DNA of 64,000 nucleotides from Pacificitalea manganoxidans (lineage in GTDB: Bacteria; Pseudomonadota; Alphaproteobacteria; Rhodobacterales; Rhodobacteraceae), in contig NZ_CP021404.1 in NCBI RefSeq assembly GCF_002504165.1, positions 1,984,001-2,048,000 of the forward strand, read 5' to 3'. Below the pieces are notes generated by a model. It did no database searches and was not told the origin of the DNA. It worked only from the letters and a program-made list of their open reading frames with translations. Each line of letters opens with the position of its first letter. The stretch's first letter is position 1. The position numbers and the translations under genes are program-made. This document shows positions 63,482-64,000 of the stretch, piece by piece.

Positions 63482-63510
63482 AAAAGCCCCGGCCGATGGG
63501 CCGGGGCTTT
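63482..63510 (-). terminator. Rho-independent terminator of acnA
   Basis: AAAGCCCCGGCC and GGCCGGGGCTTT form a perfect 12-bp stem with a 4-nt loop; on the minus strand it ends in TTTT. It lies about 40 bp after the acnA stop. Confidence 0.9.
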
Positions 63511-63552
63511 CAAACTGTGTCACCTCACCGGATCGCGCCGGTGACGCCCCGA

Positions 63553-64000
63553 TCAGGACTTGGCGAGGTCGCGGAGCACATAGTGCAGCACACCGCCATT
63601 CTCGACATATTCCTTCTCGACCGCCGTATCGATACGGCAGCGCAGGGTCACGTCCTTGGTCGTGCCGTCGGCATAGGTGATCTGAGCGGTCACTTCCTGC
63701 AGCGGGGTGACATCGGCCAGACCCTTGATCGACACGCTTTCCTCACCGGTGATGCCCAGCGACGAGCGGGTGTCGCCGCCGGTGAACTCGAACGGAAGAA
63801 CGCCCATGCCGATCAGGTTGGAGCGGTGGATCCGCTCGAAGCTCTCGGCGATCACGGCCTTCACACCCAAAAGCGCGGTGCCTTTGGCGGCCCAGTCACG
63901 CGAGGAGCCCGCGCCATACTGTTCGCCGCCAAAGATGACCAGCGGCGTGCCCTGATCCATGAACGCCATCGCGGCATCGTAGATCGAGGTCTGTTCGCCA
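63553..64000 (-). CDS. acnA: Aconitate hydratase AcnA, C-terminal part (cut by window edge)
   Basis: About 148 codons of the aconitase C-terminal (swivel) domain are visible; the start lies beyond the right edge. [48 protein letters not shown] is the highly conserved citrate-binding region, with the active-site Arg in SSRDW and Arg in HRSNL. The ending with [20 protein letters not shown] is the usual AcnA C-terminus. Aconitase interconverts citrate and isocitrate in the TCA cycle. Confidence 0.97.
   Translation of the reverse strand, partial: GEQTSIYDAAMAFMDQGTPLVIFGGEQYGAGSSRDWAAKGTALLGVKAVIAESFERIHRSNLIGMGVLPFEFTGGDTRSSLGITGEESVSIKGLADVTPLQEVTAQITYADGTTKDVTLRCRIDTAVEKEYVENGGVLHYVLRDLAKS

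Overview
The window is a GC-rich chromosomal segment from an alphaproteobacterium, most likely a member of the Rhodobacteraceae (Rhodobacterales). The main evidence is a circularly permuted two-piece tmRNA gene, the CckA-ChpT pathway phosphotransferase ChpT, a GAAC-N7-GAAC SOS box in front of lexA, the hfq-hflX and trkA-trkH order, the small DUF1467 gene behind methylmalonyl-CoA epimerase, aerobic cobaltochelatase CobT and acryloyl-CoA reductase AcuI. I see no prophage, insertion sequence, CRISPR array or rRNA operon. Most of the window is core genome.

Layout. 1-1.9 kb: the end of glyQ, a DUF6446 gene and an AraC regulator. 1.9-10 kb: rne, hflX, hfq, trkH and trkA, all on the minus strand, with a candidate rne promoter and a leader of about 380 nt. 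9.9-10.2 kb: an old tandem duplication in non-coding DNA. 10.2-15.4 kb: a response regulator, mce-DUF1467, a CysZ-like membrane protein, a nitroreductase and a YibQ-like protein with a very long disordered region. 15.6-21.1 kb: a tightly coupled run trpG-trpD-ung-trpC-moaC-moeA, followed by SOS-regulated lexA. 21.2-25.8 kb: acuI, ssrA, two envelope or granule-associated hypothetical genes, and ureD-ureA-ureB without ureC. 26-30 kb: pyrC, pyrE and dnaB, then a pair of diverged structured repeats. 30.2-35.4 kb: coaD, a Fur-family regulator, eno, a second K+ uptake pair (KtrAB-like) and a PRC-barrel protein. 35.6-42.3 kb: a flavin disulfide reductase, an FMN reductase divergent from an HxlR regulator, cobT and aminopeptidase P. 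42.6-48.4 kb: one 1955-residue secreted protein with GEVED, SdrD_B-like and DUF11-like modules. 48.5-53.7 kb: rplM-rpsI, a MocR regulator divergent from a DUF1127 gene, a thioesterase and proA. 53.7-64 kb: a heptanucleotide VNTR, chpT, a DUF3553 gene, a peptidoglycan-binding lipoprotein, a membrane PQQ dehydrogenase, a TauE-type permease, an MFS-FAH-gntK sugar-acid group, and the 3' end of acnA at the right edge.

The most interesting observation is at 29766-30153. Two copies of a roughly 180-nt non-coding element have diverged in sequence but keep their predicted hairpins through compensatory changes in several stems, which points to a selected RNA or DNA structure. Other points worth checking are the orphan ureDAB, the 24-unit heptamer array, the duplicated element at 9934-10194, the giant secreted protein, a translationally coupled 40-codon ORF at 23114-23236 and a Leu-Trp repeat mini-protein at 63272-63457. 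All functional calls come from reading the protein and DNA sequence; no database search was run.
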